Shown here piece after piece: positions 23,943 to 31,842 of a stretch of DNA of 64,000 nt (its first letter is position 1; each line of letters begins with the position of its first letter). The notes beneath the pieces are model-generated. The model did no database searches and was not told the origin of the DNA. It saw only the letters and a list, made by a program, of their open reading frames with translations. Position numbers and translations under genes: made by a program. This stretch comes from JAVBNF01 sp031551725 (lineage in GTDB: Bacteria; Bacteroidota; Bacteroidia; Bacteroidales; P3): assembly GCA_031551725.1 (NCBI GenBank), contig JAVBNF010000001.1, positions 1 to 64,000 on the forward strand. Direction: 5' to 3'.

Positions 23943-26009
23943 CTATGCAACTGTCGAACCATTACCCATCGCTTCCGTCGGACTCATGAAACACAGCCTG
24001 CCGTCTTTGTCTTCCGCCATCAGAATCATGCCTTGCGATTCGATGCCTTTGAGTTTTTTCGGTGCTAAATTTACCAACACACAAATTTGTTGACCAATGA
24101 TTTTCTCCGGTTCGTAATATTTCGCAATACCGCTAACGATGGTACGTTGATCGATACTGGTGTCGATTTTTAATTTCAACAATTTGTCGGTATTCGGCAC
24201 TTTTTCGGCTTCCAAAATAGTAGCAACACGCAAATCGATTTTTGCAAAATCATCATATTCAATCAAGCCTTTCTGCGGTTTTGCAGGCGCCGCAGCTTGT
24301 GCTTTCTCGGCATTTTGCTGTTTGGTTGCGGTTAATTTATCGAGTTGCTGCTGAATTTGTGCGTCTTCAATTTTTTCGAAAAGCAAAACCGGTGCATTCA
24401 AAACATGACCGGCCTTGAGCAAATCGGTTTGTCCGGCGAGCGCCCAACTGAAATCATCCAGATTCAACATCTCGCGCATTTTCTTTGCCGTAAACGGTAA
24501 AAATGCATCGCTCACAATGGCCATATTCGCAACAATTTGCAAGGCTACGTTCAGAATCGTTTTCACGCGTTCCGGATCTGTTTTATAGACTTTCCACGGT
24601 TCTGTTTCGGTAAGATATTTATTACCCAAACGAGCCAAATTCATCACTTCGTTCAGCGCTTCACGAAAGCGGTATTGTTCAATAGATGCTTCGATACTTT
24701 GCGGAAAACTTTCCATTTCGCGCAAGCATTCAGCGTCAAGCTCCGTCAAACCTGTAATTTCAGGCACTTTTCCACCGAAATAATTATGCGTTAAAACCAA
24801 CGTCCGGTTCACAAAATTGCCGAAAACAGATAATAATTCGCTGTTGTTCCGGGTTTGGAAATCTTTCCACGTGAAATCATTGTCCTTTGTTTCCGGGGCA
24901 TTCGCGCAAAGCACATAACGCAAAACGTCCTGTTTTTCGGGAAAATCCTGCAAATATTCATGAAGCCAAACAGCCCAGTTGCGCGAAGTGGAGATTTTAT
25001 CGCCTTCCAAATTCAAAAACTCGTTGGCCGGCACGTTTTCCGGAAGCACATAGCTGCCTTCAGCTTTGAGCATGGCGGGGAAAATGATGCAGTGGAAAAC
25101 GATGTTGTCTTTGCCAATAAAATGCACGAGTTTGGAATTTTCGCTTTTCCAATATTTCTCCCAATCGGGCGTCGCTTCTTTGGTTGCGGAAATATAGCCG
25201 ATCGGTGCATCAAACCACACATAAAGCACTTTGCCTTCCGCATCGGGCAGCGGCACCGGCACGCCCCAATCGAGGTCGCGCGTTACGGCACGCGGCTGCA
25301 AACCTTGGTCGATCCACGACTTGCATTGCCCGTAAACATTGGTTTTCCAGTCTTCTTTATGCGATTCCAAAATCCATTTTCTCAAAAACTCTTCATAGCG
25401 ATCCAACGGCAAAAACCAGTGTTTGGTTTCTTTCAAAACGGGTTTACTGCCGCTCACAGCCGATTGCGGATTAATCAAATCGGTTGCATTGAGCGACGTT
25501 CCACATTTTTCACATTGGTCGCCGTATGCTTTTTCGAAACCGCAGCGCGGACAGGTTCCTGTGATATAGCGGTCGGCCAAAAACTGCTTGGCCTCTTCGT
25601 CGTAATATTGCTCGGTTGTTTTTTCGATAAATGCATTTTTATCATACAGTGTTTTGAAAAATTCCGAAGCCGTTTCGTGGTGGGTTTTATTGGATGTACG
25701 CGAATAAATATCAAACGTAATTCCGAAATCGGCAAAGGATTTTTTGATGATTTCGTTGTAACGATCCACAATTTGCTGCGGCGTAACGCCTTCCTGACGT
25801 GCTTTGATGGTAATCGGCACGCCGTGTTCATCGCTTCCGCAAACAAACAGTACATTTTCGCCACGCGAACGCATGAAGCGCGCATAAATATCGGCGGGAA
25901 CATACACTCCGGCCAAATGTCCGATGTGCACAGGGCCGTTTGCGTAAGGCAAAGCAGCGGTTAGCATGTAGCGTTTTACGTTTTTAACTTTCGATTGTTG
26001 AGAATTCAT
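23943..26009 (-). CDS. metG: Methionyl-tRNA synthetase
   Basis: About 688 residues from the ATG at 26009 (MNSQQSKVKNVKRYMLTAAL). Class I HIGH-type motif GPVHIGHLAG near 25, zinc knuckle CPRCGFEKAYGDQCEKC near 152, KMSKS-type motif as KISTS near 337, and a C-terminal tRNA-binding (EMAP/Trbp111) domain: FAKIDLRVATILEAE, GQQICVLVNLAPKKLKG. An upstream in-frame ATG (26054) would lie in the promoter, so the later start is preferred. Long C-terminal extension is normal in Bacteroidota. Confidence 0.96.
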   Translation of the reverse strand: MNSQQSKVKNVKRYMLTAALPYANGPVHIGHLAGVYVPADIYARFMRSRGENVLFVCGSDEHGVPITIKARQEGVTPQQIVDRYNEIIKKSFADFGITFDIYSRTSNKTHHETASEFFKTLYDKNAFIEKTTEQYYDEEAKQFLADRYITGTCPRCGFEKAYGDQCEKCGTSLNATDLINPQSAVSGSKPVLKETKHWFLPLDRYEEFLRKWILESHKEDWKTNVYGQCKSWIDQGLQPRAVTRDLDWGVPVPLPDAEGKVLYVWFDAPIGYISATKEATPDWEKYWKSENSKLVHFIGKDNIVFHCIIFPAMLKAEGSYVLPENVPANEFLNLEGDKISTSRNWAVWLHEYLQDFPEKQDVLRYVLCANAPETKDNDFTWKDFQTRNNSELLSVFGNFVNRTLVLTHNYFGGKVPEITGLTELDAECLREMESFPQSIEASIEQYRFREALNEVMNLARLGNKYLTETEPWKVYKTDPERVKTILNVALQIVANMAIVSDAFLPFTAKKMREMLNLDDFSWALAGQTDLLKAGHVLNAPVLLFEKIEDAQIQQQLDKLTATKQQNAEKAQAAAPAKPQKGLIEYDDFAKIDLRVATILEAEKVPNTDKLLKLKIDTSIDQRTIVSGIAKYYEPEKIIGQQICVLVNLAPKKLKGIESQGMILMAEDKDGRLCFMSPTEAMGNGSTVA

Positions 26010-26051
26010 TCGCTTATGTGTGAAATTTTTCGTAATTTTGAGATACTTTTG

Positions 26052-26059
26052 CAAAAATA
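26052..26059 (-). promoter_or_regulatory. -7 box upstream of metG
   Basis: TATTTTTG on the minus strand, 42 bases before the preferred metG ATG. It covers the alternative start at 26054, which argues against that start. Confidence 0.45.
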
Positions 26060-26128
26060 CAAAAATTTTGCCAAATTTTTAAGGTTTTGGCGCGGTTTTT
26101 GCACGGTAATTTTCAAAAGTAGATTATT

Positions 26129-27328
26129 ATGACTCTTTCTACAAAGTTTTTCTGCATGATTATGAGCGCCGGCGCGCTTTCGGCCGTGCTTCCCGATAAT
26201 AATCCGGAAGCATCCAATAGTTATGCAATTTTTACGGAACCACAAAATTTAACAAAAACAGATTCTTCGCGCATCCAAGAAATTGATGAGATGCTTACTA
26301 AAGCCTTTACCAGAGGCGGTTTTAACGGAAGTGTTTTGTATGCCGAAAGCGGAAAAATCCTGTATTCACAGCACTTTGGCTATGCCAATTTGAAAACGAA
26401 AGAAGAGCTGAACGACGAGTCGGTTTTCCAGATGGCCTCTACCAGCAAGCCTTTTACCGCTGTTGCGATTATGCAGTTGCAGGAAAAAGGAAAAATCAAT
26501 ATTGATGATTTGGTAGTGGATTATCTGCCCGATTTTCCCTATAAAAATGTGACCGTTAAGCAGCTTTTACAACACCGTTCGGGTTTGCCCAACTATATTT
26601 ATTATGCCGATAAATATTGGAATAAAGTAAAACCACTTACAAATGACGATGTTACAGTTTTATTAAAAAAACACAATGCTCGTTTGGAATATACGCCCGG
26701 CGCCAGATTCAAATATTGCAATACGAACTACGCATATTTGGCATTGCTTGTAGAAAAAATCTCGAAAGAAGATTTTGCCGATTATATGGATGAGCATATC
26801 TTCAAGCCGGCCGGCATGCAGCACACCTTTGTTTACGACCATTTTGCAAAGAATAATCAGCATGCGGTAAAGGGCTATTCGAAAGCCAGAAAAGGCTACT
26901 ACGAGCGTCCTTGCGATCATTTGGATGGCGTTGTAGGCGATAAAGATTTGTACTCCACGGTTCAGGATATGTTTTTGTTTGATCAGGCTTTGCGCCAAAA
27001 TAAATTATTATCAGCTGAATCTCACAAACTTATGCTTACCCCCGCCATTCCTTTTGATGCCAAGCATACACGTGATTACGGATTAGGTTTCCGCATCAAG
27101 ATGGAGGACGGCAGTGTGATGGCCTATCATAACGGCTGGTGGAAAGGCTTCCGCACCTATTTTATCCACGATACCGAACGCGACCGAACTCTCATTTGGC
27201 TTAACAACCGCAGCGATGTACACATCACTGCTTATATGAACCAAATTCTTTCCGGAAGTTCCGATGAAGAAGAAACGACGGTTGAAAATGTAAACATCAA
27301 TGAGAATTTTGGTGACCAAAAACAATAA
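26129..27328 (+). CDS. Serine hydrolase, beta-lactamase class C/penicillin-binding-like
   Basis: 399 residues with an N-terminal hydrophobic signal-like segment (about 1-25). The catalytic SxxK is STSK in QMASTSKPFTAV near residue 109; YCNTNYAYL near 195 supplies the Tyr-x-Asn; and YHNGWWKGF near 333 is the H-x-G equivalent of KTG. The family includes beta-lactamases, D-alanyl peptidases and esterases; in a non-clinical genome a peptidase or esterase role is more likely than drug resistance. The acidic C-terminus (SSDEEETTVENVNINENFGD) is unusual. Confidence 0.83.
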   Translation: MTLSTKFFCMIMSAGALSAVLPDNNPEASNSYAIFTEPQNLTKTDSSRIQEIDEMLTKAFTRGGFNGSVLYAESGKILYSQHFGYANLKTKEELNDESVFQMASTSKPFTAVAIMQLQEKGKINIDDLVVDYLPDFPYKNVTVKQLLQHRSGLPNYIYYADKYWNKVKPLTNDDVTVLLKKHNARLEYTPGARFKYCNTNYAYLALLVEKISKEDFADYMDEHIFKPAGMQHTFVYDHFAKNNQHAVKGYSKARKGYYERPCDHLDGVVGDKDLYSTVQDMFLFDQALRQNKLLSAESHKLMLTPAIPFDAKHTRDYGLGFRIKMEDGSVMAYHNGWWKGFRTYFIHDTERDRTLIWLNNRSDVHITAYMNQILSGSSDEEETTVENVNINENFGDQKQ

Positions 27329-27329
27329 A

Positions 27330-27425
27330 ATTAGGAATTAAGAATTAGGAAGTGAAACTTCTGAAACTTGAAACCAGAAACAAGAAATCAGAACGCTCTC
27401 ATGAGCGGAGCGAATAAACCCGAAA
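27330..27425. repeat. ATTAGGAATTAAG and GAAACC microrepeats
   Basis: ATTAGGAATTAAGAATTAGG, then GAAACTTCTGAAACTTGAAACC and a GAAACAAGAAATCAG unit. Similar units at 54432-54493 and 42433-42482. Confidence 0.6.
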
Positions 27426-27431
27426 CCGGAT

Positions 27432-28220
27432 ATGATCACCACATTTGAAGTCATCGCCCTTATTACTTCCGGTTTGATTGTCGGGTTTGTAAACACGCTT
27501 GCCGGCGGCGGCACGATTATTTCACTTACCCTTTTTATGATGCTTGGTCTTTCGCCTGTGATGGCGAACGGCACCAACCGCATTCCTGTAATTTTACAAA
27601 ACATCACTTCGCTCACGGTTTTTTACAGAAAGAAACTGCTTGACATCCGTAAAGGCGTAGTGTTGAGTACTCCTGTCGTATTTGGAAGTTTACTTGGATC
27701 ACAGTTTGCAGTCAATATTGACCAATCGATTTTCGAAAAAGTAATGGCCGTCGTATTGGTTTTCATGCTCATTTTTATGGTTTATGAGCCGGAGCGTTGG
27801 ATAAAAGGCAATCATCATCTACAAGTTAAAAAATTAAATTGGCAAACTTTTCTCCTTCTTTTCCTTTGCGGAATTTACGGAGGTTTTGTGCATGTGGGCG
27901 TTGGATATCCGTTATTGGCAATATTGGTGTTGGGCTTCGGATATGATATTCTACAAGCCAATGTTTTCAAAGGTTTTATTGTTCTACTCTATGTGCCGTT
28001 TTCATTGATTATTTTTGCAATAAACAAGCAGATTAATTACGAATATGCGCTTATTCACAGCGTGGGAAATATCATTGGAGCATTTATCGCGTCTCATTTT
28101 GCAGTAAAAAACGGCGTAAAATTCGTCCGTTGGGCAATGATTATCATCATTTTAATTTGCGCCCTCCAACTTTTCGGTTTGTTAAATCTGGGAAAAGTAT
28201 TATCTTTGTTGATGGCTTAA
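27432..28220 (+). CDS. Sulfite exporter TauE/SafE family permease
   Basis: 262 residues, seven to eight predicted membrane helices. The typical repeated feature of the family appears in the first half (GLIVGFVNTLAGGGTIISLTLFMMLG with NRIPVILQN) and again near residue 145 (GIYGGFVHVGVGYPLLAIL). Exports sulfite, sulfoacetate or related anions in other bacteria; the substrate here is unknown. It is not near any sulfur-metabolism gene. Confidence 0.87.
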   Translation: MITTFEVIALITSGLIVGFVNTLAGGGTIISLTLFMMLGLSPVMANGTNRIPVILQNITSLTVFYRKKLLDIRKGVVLSTPVVFGSLLGSQFAVNIDQSIFEKVMAVVLVFMLIFMVYEPERWIKGNHHLQVKKLNWQTFLLLFLCGIYGGFVHVGVGYPLLAILVLGFGYDILQANVFKGFIVLLYVPFSLIIFAINKQINYEYALIHSVGNIIGAFIASHFAVKNGVKFVRWAMIIIILICALQLFGLLNLGKVLSLLMA

Positions 28221-28254
28221 AAAGTTTAGGAAGTTCGGGAAGTTTATTACCAAA

Positions 28255-28290
28255 AACATTCTAAACATTCTAAACATTCTAAACATTTAA
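28255..28290. repeat. CTAAACATT microrepeat
   Basis: Four units of TTCTAAACA in a row between the TauE gene and the next gene; related GTTTAGAAAG units occur at 33955-34040. Confidence 0.6.
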
Positions 28291-28298
28291 ACTGACAT

Positions 28299-28727
28299 AT
28301 GAACATTGAAATTGGCGTGGGATTCGGCGAATTGAAATTCGGCCTGTCCATGGAAGAAGTGATTGCAAAATTGGGACAACCCAATGATCAAGAAAAGATG
28401 GAGTTTGATGAAGAAAACACCACTATGTTGGATTATGACGATCAGGGGCTGAACCTCTATTTTTCAGAGGAAGCCGGAAAAAGCGTTTTGTATTACATGG
28501 AAATCCATGATAAAAATACAACGTTATACAATAAAGAGCTTTTTACCCTCAACGAGGCTCAAGTTGTTGAACTTATGACTTCCAAAGGTCACAACGACAT
28601 GGAAAAAGAAGAAGAATCCTGGGGCGAAAACCGCTTGACTTTTGCCAACGAATTGATTGACTTTTTCTTTTTGAATGGGAAATTAGCTACGGTAGGTTTG
28701 TCGAAAGAAATTACTGCCCGCCTTTAA
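28299..28727 (+). CDS. Conserved small acidic protein, unknown function
   Basis: 142 residues, no signal peptide or membrane segment, acidic. Opens with GVGFGELKFGLSMEEVIAKL and continues GQPNDQEKM, a pattern resembling the alpha/beta repeat of small 'G-x-L-x-G-M-S-x-E-E-V' proteins (as in BLIP-like folds), then a second half with similar strand-helix pattern (FTLNEAQVVELMTSKG). I do not recognise a characterised family. Its 3' end overlaps the convergent Gfo/Idh gene by 17 bases. Confidence 0.65.
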   Translation: MNIEIGVGFGELKFGLSMEEVIAKLGQPNDQEKMEFDEENTTMLDYDDQGLNLYFSEEAGKSVLYYMEIHDKNTTLYNKELFTLNEAQVVELMTSKGHNDMEKEEESWGENRLTFANELIDFFFLNGKLATVGLSKEITARL

Positions 28728-29691
28728 AATTAATTTCATCCATAATCTTGTATGCCAGGTCGAGGGCTTGATAACCGTCGCTCATTGGCACGGCAGGAAT
28801 AGTATCGTTCACAATGGCATCGTGGAAGGTAGCCAATTCCATTCGAATGGAATTAATCGGCTGCACTTCCGGTTTTTCGATGGTAATATGTTTTTGTTGC
28901 TTATTTGGTAGATCAATAATCATTGCAAATGGATCGTCCAACTTCGGATCTACGTCGTTGATACGGATAATTTCCGCTTTTTTCTCTAAAAAGTCCGTAG
29001 TAATATAAGCATCGCGTTGGAAAAAGCGCGATTTGCGCATGTTTTTCATCGAGAGACGGCTGGCTGTGATATTTGCCACACATCCGTTTGTAAATTCCAA
29101 GCGGGCATTGGCAATATCGGGCGTTTCGCTCACAATTGCCACACCGCTGGCGCTGATTTTCCGAACAGGCGAATTTACCACACTCAAAATCAAATCCAAA
29201 TCGTGGATCATCAAATCCAAGACCACCGGCACATCCAAGCCGCGAGGATTGAACAACGCCAAACGATGCGCTTCAATAAACATCGGCTGTTTGATTTTAT
29301 CTTTTACAGCTAAAAATGCAGGATTAAATCGCTCTACGTGACCTACTTGCGATTTCACTTTCGCCTCATCGGCCAACGCCAAAAGTTTTTTCCCTTCTTC
29401 GGGAGTTGCTGTTACCGGCTTTTCGATAAATACGTGTTTCCCTTTGCGAATAGCGGCAGATGCCACATCGAAATGTGCAATTGTAGGCGTAACAATATCG
29501 ACTACATCTACTTGCGAAATTAATTCATCGAGATTTTCGAAGAATTTCACATTCAAATCGGCTTCCACTCGTTTGGCGTTTTCCGAGTCTTTATCATAAA
29601 ACCCAACAAGTTCGTAATCCGGAATATCTTGAATACATTTTAAATGGATTTTTCCGAGATGGCCTGCTCCTATAACTGCAATCTTCAACAT
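28711..29691 (-). CDS. Gfo/Idh/MocA family oxidoreductase
   Basis: 326 residues. N-terminal Rossmann fold IAVIGAGHLGKIHLKCI, the conserved EKP near residue 92 (GKHVFIEKPVTATPEEG), and GHVERFNP near 117. The middle includes DLMIHDLDLILS near 158, with the catalytic His/Asp. NAD(P)-dependent oxidation of a sugar or inositol-like substrate is expected; the actual one is unknown. It is divergent from pcm and shares the intergenic promoter region. Confidence 0.92.
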   Translation of the reverse strand: MLKIAVIGAGHLGKIHLKCIQDIPDYELVGFYDKDSENAKRVEADLNVKFFENLDELISQVDVVDIVTPTIAHFDVASAAIRKGKHVFIEKPVTATPEEGKKLLALADEAKVKSQVGHVERFNPAFLAVKDKIKQPMFIEAHRLALFNPRGLDVPVVLDLMIHDLDLILSVVNSPVRKISASGVAIVSETPDIANARLEFTNGCVANITASRLSMKNMRKSRFFQRDAYITTDFLEKKAEIIRINDVDPKLDDPFAMIIDLPNKQQKHITIEKPEVQPINSIRMELATFHDAIVNDTIPAVPMSDGYQALDLAYKIMDEINFKGGQ

Positions 29692-29706
29692 AAATTTATT
29701 TTTTTA

Positions 29707-29747
29707 CAAAAGTAATTTTTTAATCATCACGATTATGCGTAAATTTG
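29707..29747. promoter_or_regulatory. Divergent promoter boxes for Gfo/Idh and pcm
   Basis: Minus-strand TACTTTTG (29714-29707) faces the oxidoreductase, plus-strand TAAATTTG (29740-29747) faces pcm. The pcm side has TTTT 20 bases upstream; the minus side lacks a clear -33 box. Confidence 0.5.
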
Positions 29748-29782
29748 CATTTTATTTTCACAACTTATTGTTAGTTTTTTAA

Positions 29783-30424
29783 ATGCAAGATACTTACCAA
29801 ACAAAAGGCTTGAGAAAGAAGCTGATAGAAGAACTTCGCCGCAAAGGAATTTCGAACGAACAGGTATTGGAGGCCATGAACAATGTGCCTCGCCATTTTT
29901 TCTTCGAATCGGCGTTTCTGTCGCATGCTTATGAAGACAAAGCCTTTCCAATTTTGGCCGATCAAACTATTTCCCAGCCTTATACGGTCGCTTTTCAAAC
30001 ACAATTGTTGGAAATAAAAAAGAATGAAAAAGTGTTGGAAGTCGGAACCGGCTCCGGCTATCAGGCTTCCATTTTAGTAGAAATGGGCGCAAAAGTGTAT
30101 TCCATCGAACGTCAGAAAACACTTTATCAACAAACGAAAAAACGCATGGAAGAGTTGCATTATGCTGTAAAAATGTTTTACGGCGATGGTTATGCAGGAC
30201 TTCCAAATTTTGCGCCTTTCGATAAAATTATCGTTACCTGTGGTGCGCCTTTTATCCCGGAAGATTTGAAAAAACAGCTTAAAATCGGTGGTTATATGGT
30301 TATTCCGGTGGGCGATGACACGCAAATCATGCAACGCATAAAACGAGTTTCGGAAACGGAATTCGACGTTGAGGATTATGGAAATTTCCGGTTTGTGCCG
30401 ATGTTGGAAGATAGAAATGGGTAG
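29783..30424 (+). CDS. pcm: Protein-L-isoaspartate O-methyltransferase
   Basis: 213 residues. It methylates L-isoaspartyl residues in damaged proteins for repair. Motifs: ISQPYTVAFQTQLLEI near residue 73, VLEVGTGSGYQASIL (SAM-binding motif I) near 88, GDGYAGLPNFAPFDKIIVTCGAP near 135, and GGYMVIPVGDD near 170. Length and domain order are typical for bacterial Pcm. Confidence 0.95.
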   Translation: MQDTYQTKGLRKKLIEELRRKGISNEQVLEAMNNVPRHFFFESAFLSHAYEDKAFPILADQTISQPYTVAFQTQLLEIKKNEKVLEVGTGSGYQASILVEMGAKVYSIERQKTLYQQTKKRMEELHYAVKMFYGDGYAGLPNFAPFDKIIVTCGAPFIPEDLKKQLKIGGYMVIPVGDDTQIMQRIKRVSETEFDVEDYGNFRFVPMLEDRNG

Positions 30425-30429
30425 TTTCG

Positions 30430-30463
30430 GGGCGTCATTGCAAGCGTTAGCGTGGCAATCCGG
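30430..30463. repeat. TCATTGC...GTGGCAATCC palindromic repeat
   Basis: CGTCATTGCAAGCG and TTAGCGTGGCAATCC form an imperfect palindrome of the same family as the GGCCAT elements at 1848 and 9899. Confidence 0.65.
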
Positions 30464-30488
30464 TTTTTAATTTAAAATACAAAATATT

Positions 30489-31475
30489 ATGATGTTTTTA
30501 ATTGGAATAATTTTAGCATATTTATTAGGCTCTATTCCAAGTTCGGTATGGATCGGACGGATTTTTTTCAAAATCGACGTGCGTGAACACGGCAGCGGAA
30601 ATGCCGGGGCTACCAACACCATCCGAGTTTTGGGTACCGTTCCGGGTTTAATTGTACTGCTTCTCGATTTGTTGAAAGGTTTTGCGGCTGTGAAACTTGG
30701 TGCTTTTTTTATCAGTTCAGACGCATCTGTTAACCAAATTGCGATGTATGAATTATTTTTCGCGGCAGCAGCGTTGTTGGGGCATATTTTCCCAATTTAT
30801 GTCGGTTTTAAAGGTGGAAAAGGCGTTGCAACTTTATTCGGCGTGCTGTTAGCTTTGTTTCCTCTGACGTTTTTAATGATGATTGGCATTTTTATTATTA
30901 CCTTGCTTATCACAAGCTATGTTTCCGTATCTTCAATGATAGCGGCGGTTGCGTGCCCGTTTTTAACTATTTTTGTGGTTCATGAAAAAGCTATTCCGTT
31001 AATTATTTTATCCATTTTAGTAGCTATTTTCATACCCCTCACACATCGTAAGAACATCAAGCGTTTGCGTGAAGGGACCGAGTCGAAGTTTAAGTTTAAA
31101 AGCAAGGGTATTGTAAATAAATTGCAGGGAAAGGTCGTTCATGGTGAAAAAATCGGACGCAAATTAGGCTTTCCGACTGCAAATTTAGAATTAAATGCAA
31201 ACTCAAAAATGCCAACTTCCGGTGTTTATGCCGTGCGTGCAACAATCGACAAACAAAGGTACAATGGTGTAATGAATGTTGGTTTGCGCCCATCTTTCGG
31301 AAATACAAAACTTGCTGTTGAAGTGCATTTATTCGATTTCTCGAATGAAATCTACGATAGCGAAATGGATGTTGAAATTATCAAATTCATTCGCGAAGAA
31401 CGCAAATTTGAAACCGAAGAATTGTTGATTGCACAAATTAAACAGGATGTTGAAGAAGCGAAGAATATTTTGTAA
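30489..31475 (+). CDS. Fusion: PlsY glycerol-3-phosphate acyltransferase + riboflavin kinase domain
   Basis: 328 residues in one uninterrupted frame. Residues 1-200 are PlsY, an inner-membrane acyl-phosphate:glycerol-3-phosphate acyltransferase: LGSIPSSVWIGR, HGSGNAGATNTIRVLG, VGFKGGKGVATLFG, and five to six membrane helices. After a short basic linker (RLREGTESKFKFKSKG) residues about 205-328 are a riboflavin kinase domain: GKVVHGEKIGRKLGFPTANL, SGVYAV, MNVGLRPSFGN, EVHLFDF, IYDSEMDVEIIKFIREERKF. The FAD-synthetase half of a normal RibF is absent. Such a fusion is unusual; no frameshift or stop lies between the parts. The stop overlaps the promoter of RNA B. Confidence 0.88.
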   Translation: MMFLIGIILAYLLGSIPSSVWIGRIFFKIDVREHGSGNAGATNTIRVLGTVPGLIVLLLDLLKGFAAVKLGAFFISSDASVNQIAMYELFFAAAALLGHIFPIYVGFKGGKGVATLFGVLLALFPLTFLMMIGIFIITLLITSYVSVSSMIAAVACPFLTIFVVHEKAIPLIILSILVAIFIPLTHRKNIKRLREGTESKFKFKSKGIVNKLQGKVVHGEKIGRKLGFPTANLELNANSKMPTSGVYAVRATIDKQRYNGVMNVGLRPSFGNTKLAVEVHLFDFSNEIYDSEMDVEIIKFIREERKFETEELLIAQIKQDVEEAKNIL

Positions 31476-31499
31476 TTAAAGAAAATATTCATAACTTTG
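31469..31499 (+). promoter_or_regulatory. Promoter of structured RNA B
   Basis: TTTG (31469-31472), a 19-base spacer and TAACTTTG (31492-31499), followed by GCGAAAATAAAT. The -33 box overlaps the stop of the fusion gene. The same TAACTTTGCGAAA block drives copy A. Confidence 0.75.
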
Positions 31500-31506
31500 C
31501 GAAAAT

Positions 31507-31754
31507 AAATGTTAACAAGGTGACGAGTTAACAAGAAAACAAAATAAAAAATTATAGAAAAAACTTAATTAATTATACATAAAAAAAAGCGTTAGCTTAA
31601 ATTCTTTATCAGAAAACCGCTAATTTTCTAACAAAGTAAGAATTCATAGGCAATACGCTCATGCTGTGTTCACGGCGTGGGTTGTGTCTTATTTACTTTG
31701 TGGGTTCTTAGCGGTACCTCTGATAAAATAAGAAATTCAACTCACGCTTTTTTT
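31507..31754 (+). ncRNA. Structured RNA B upstream of FISUMP copy 2
   Basis: Second copy of the RNA at 9962-10222. The core is 31581-31754. GCGT pairs with ACGC at the base, then TATCAG/CTGATA, ACCGCTAA/TTAGCGGT and ACAAAGTAA/TTACTTTGT, with AAA opposite ACCT as internal loop and the apex ATACGCTCATGCTGTGTTC and GTTGTGTCTTAT as in copy A. The helices differ from copy A by about ten paired substitutions, strong evidence for a real fold. Seven T end the element. A leader of about 75 bases precedes the core and shares an AATTAATTATACAT stretch with copy A. The FISUMP gene follows after 88 bases. Confidence 0.82.
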
Positions 31755-31775
31755 GTTGATTACGTTCAAGGCTCA

Positions 31776-31806
31776 GACCTAACAGGTTTTTAAAACCTGT
31801 TAGGTC
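31776..31806. repeat. CCTAACAGG palindromic repeat
   Basis: GACCTAACAGGTTTT and AAAACCTGTTAGGTC form a near-perfect palindrome between RNA B and FISUMP copy 2. Confidence 0.7.
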
Positions 31807-31842
31807 TCGAACAAACGAATTACCAATTAATAAATACACAAC

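Noticed and set aside
23943..26054. metG starting at the ATG at 26054
   Set aside because: That codon lies in the -7 box region; the ATG at 26009 fits family N-termini.
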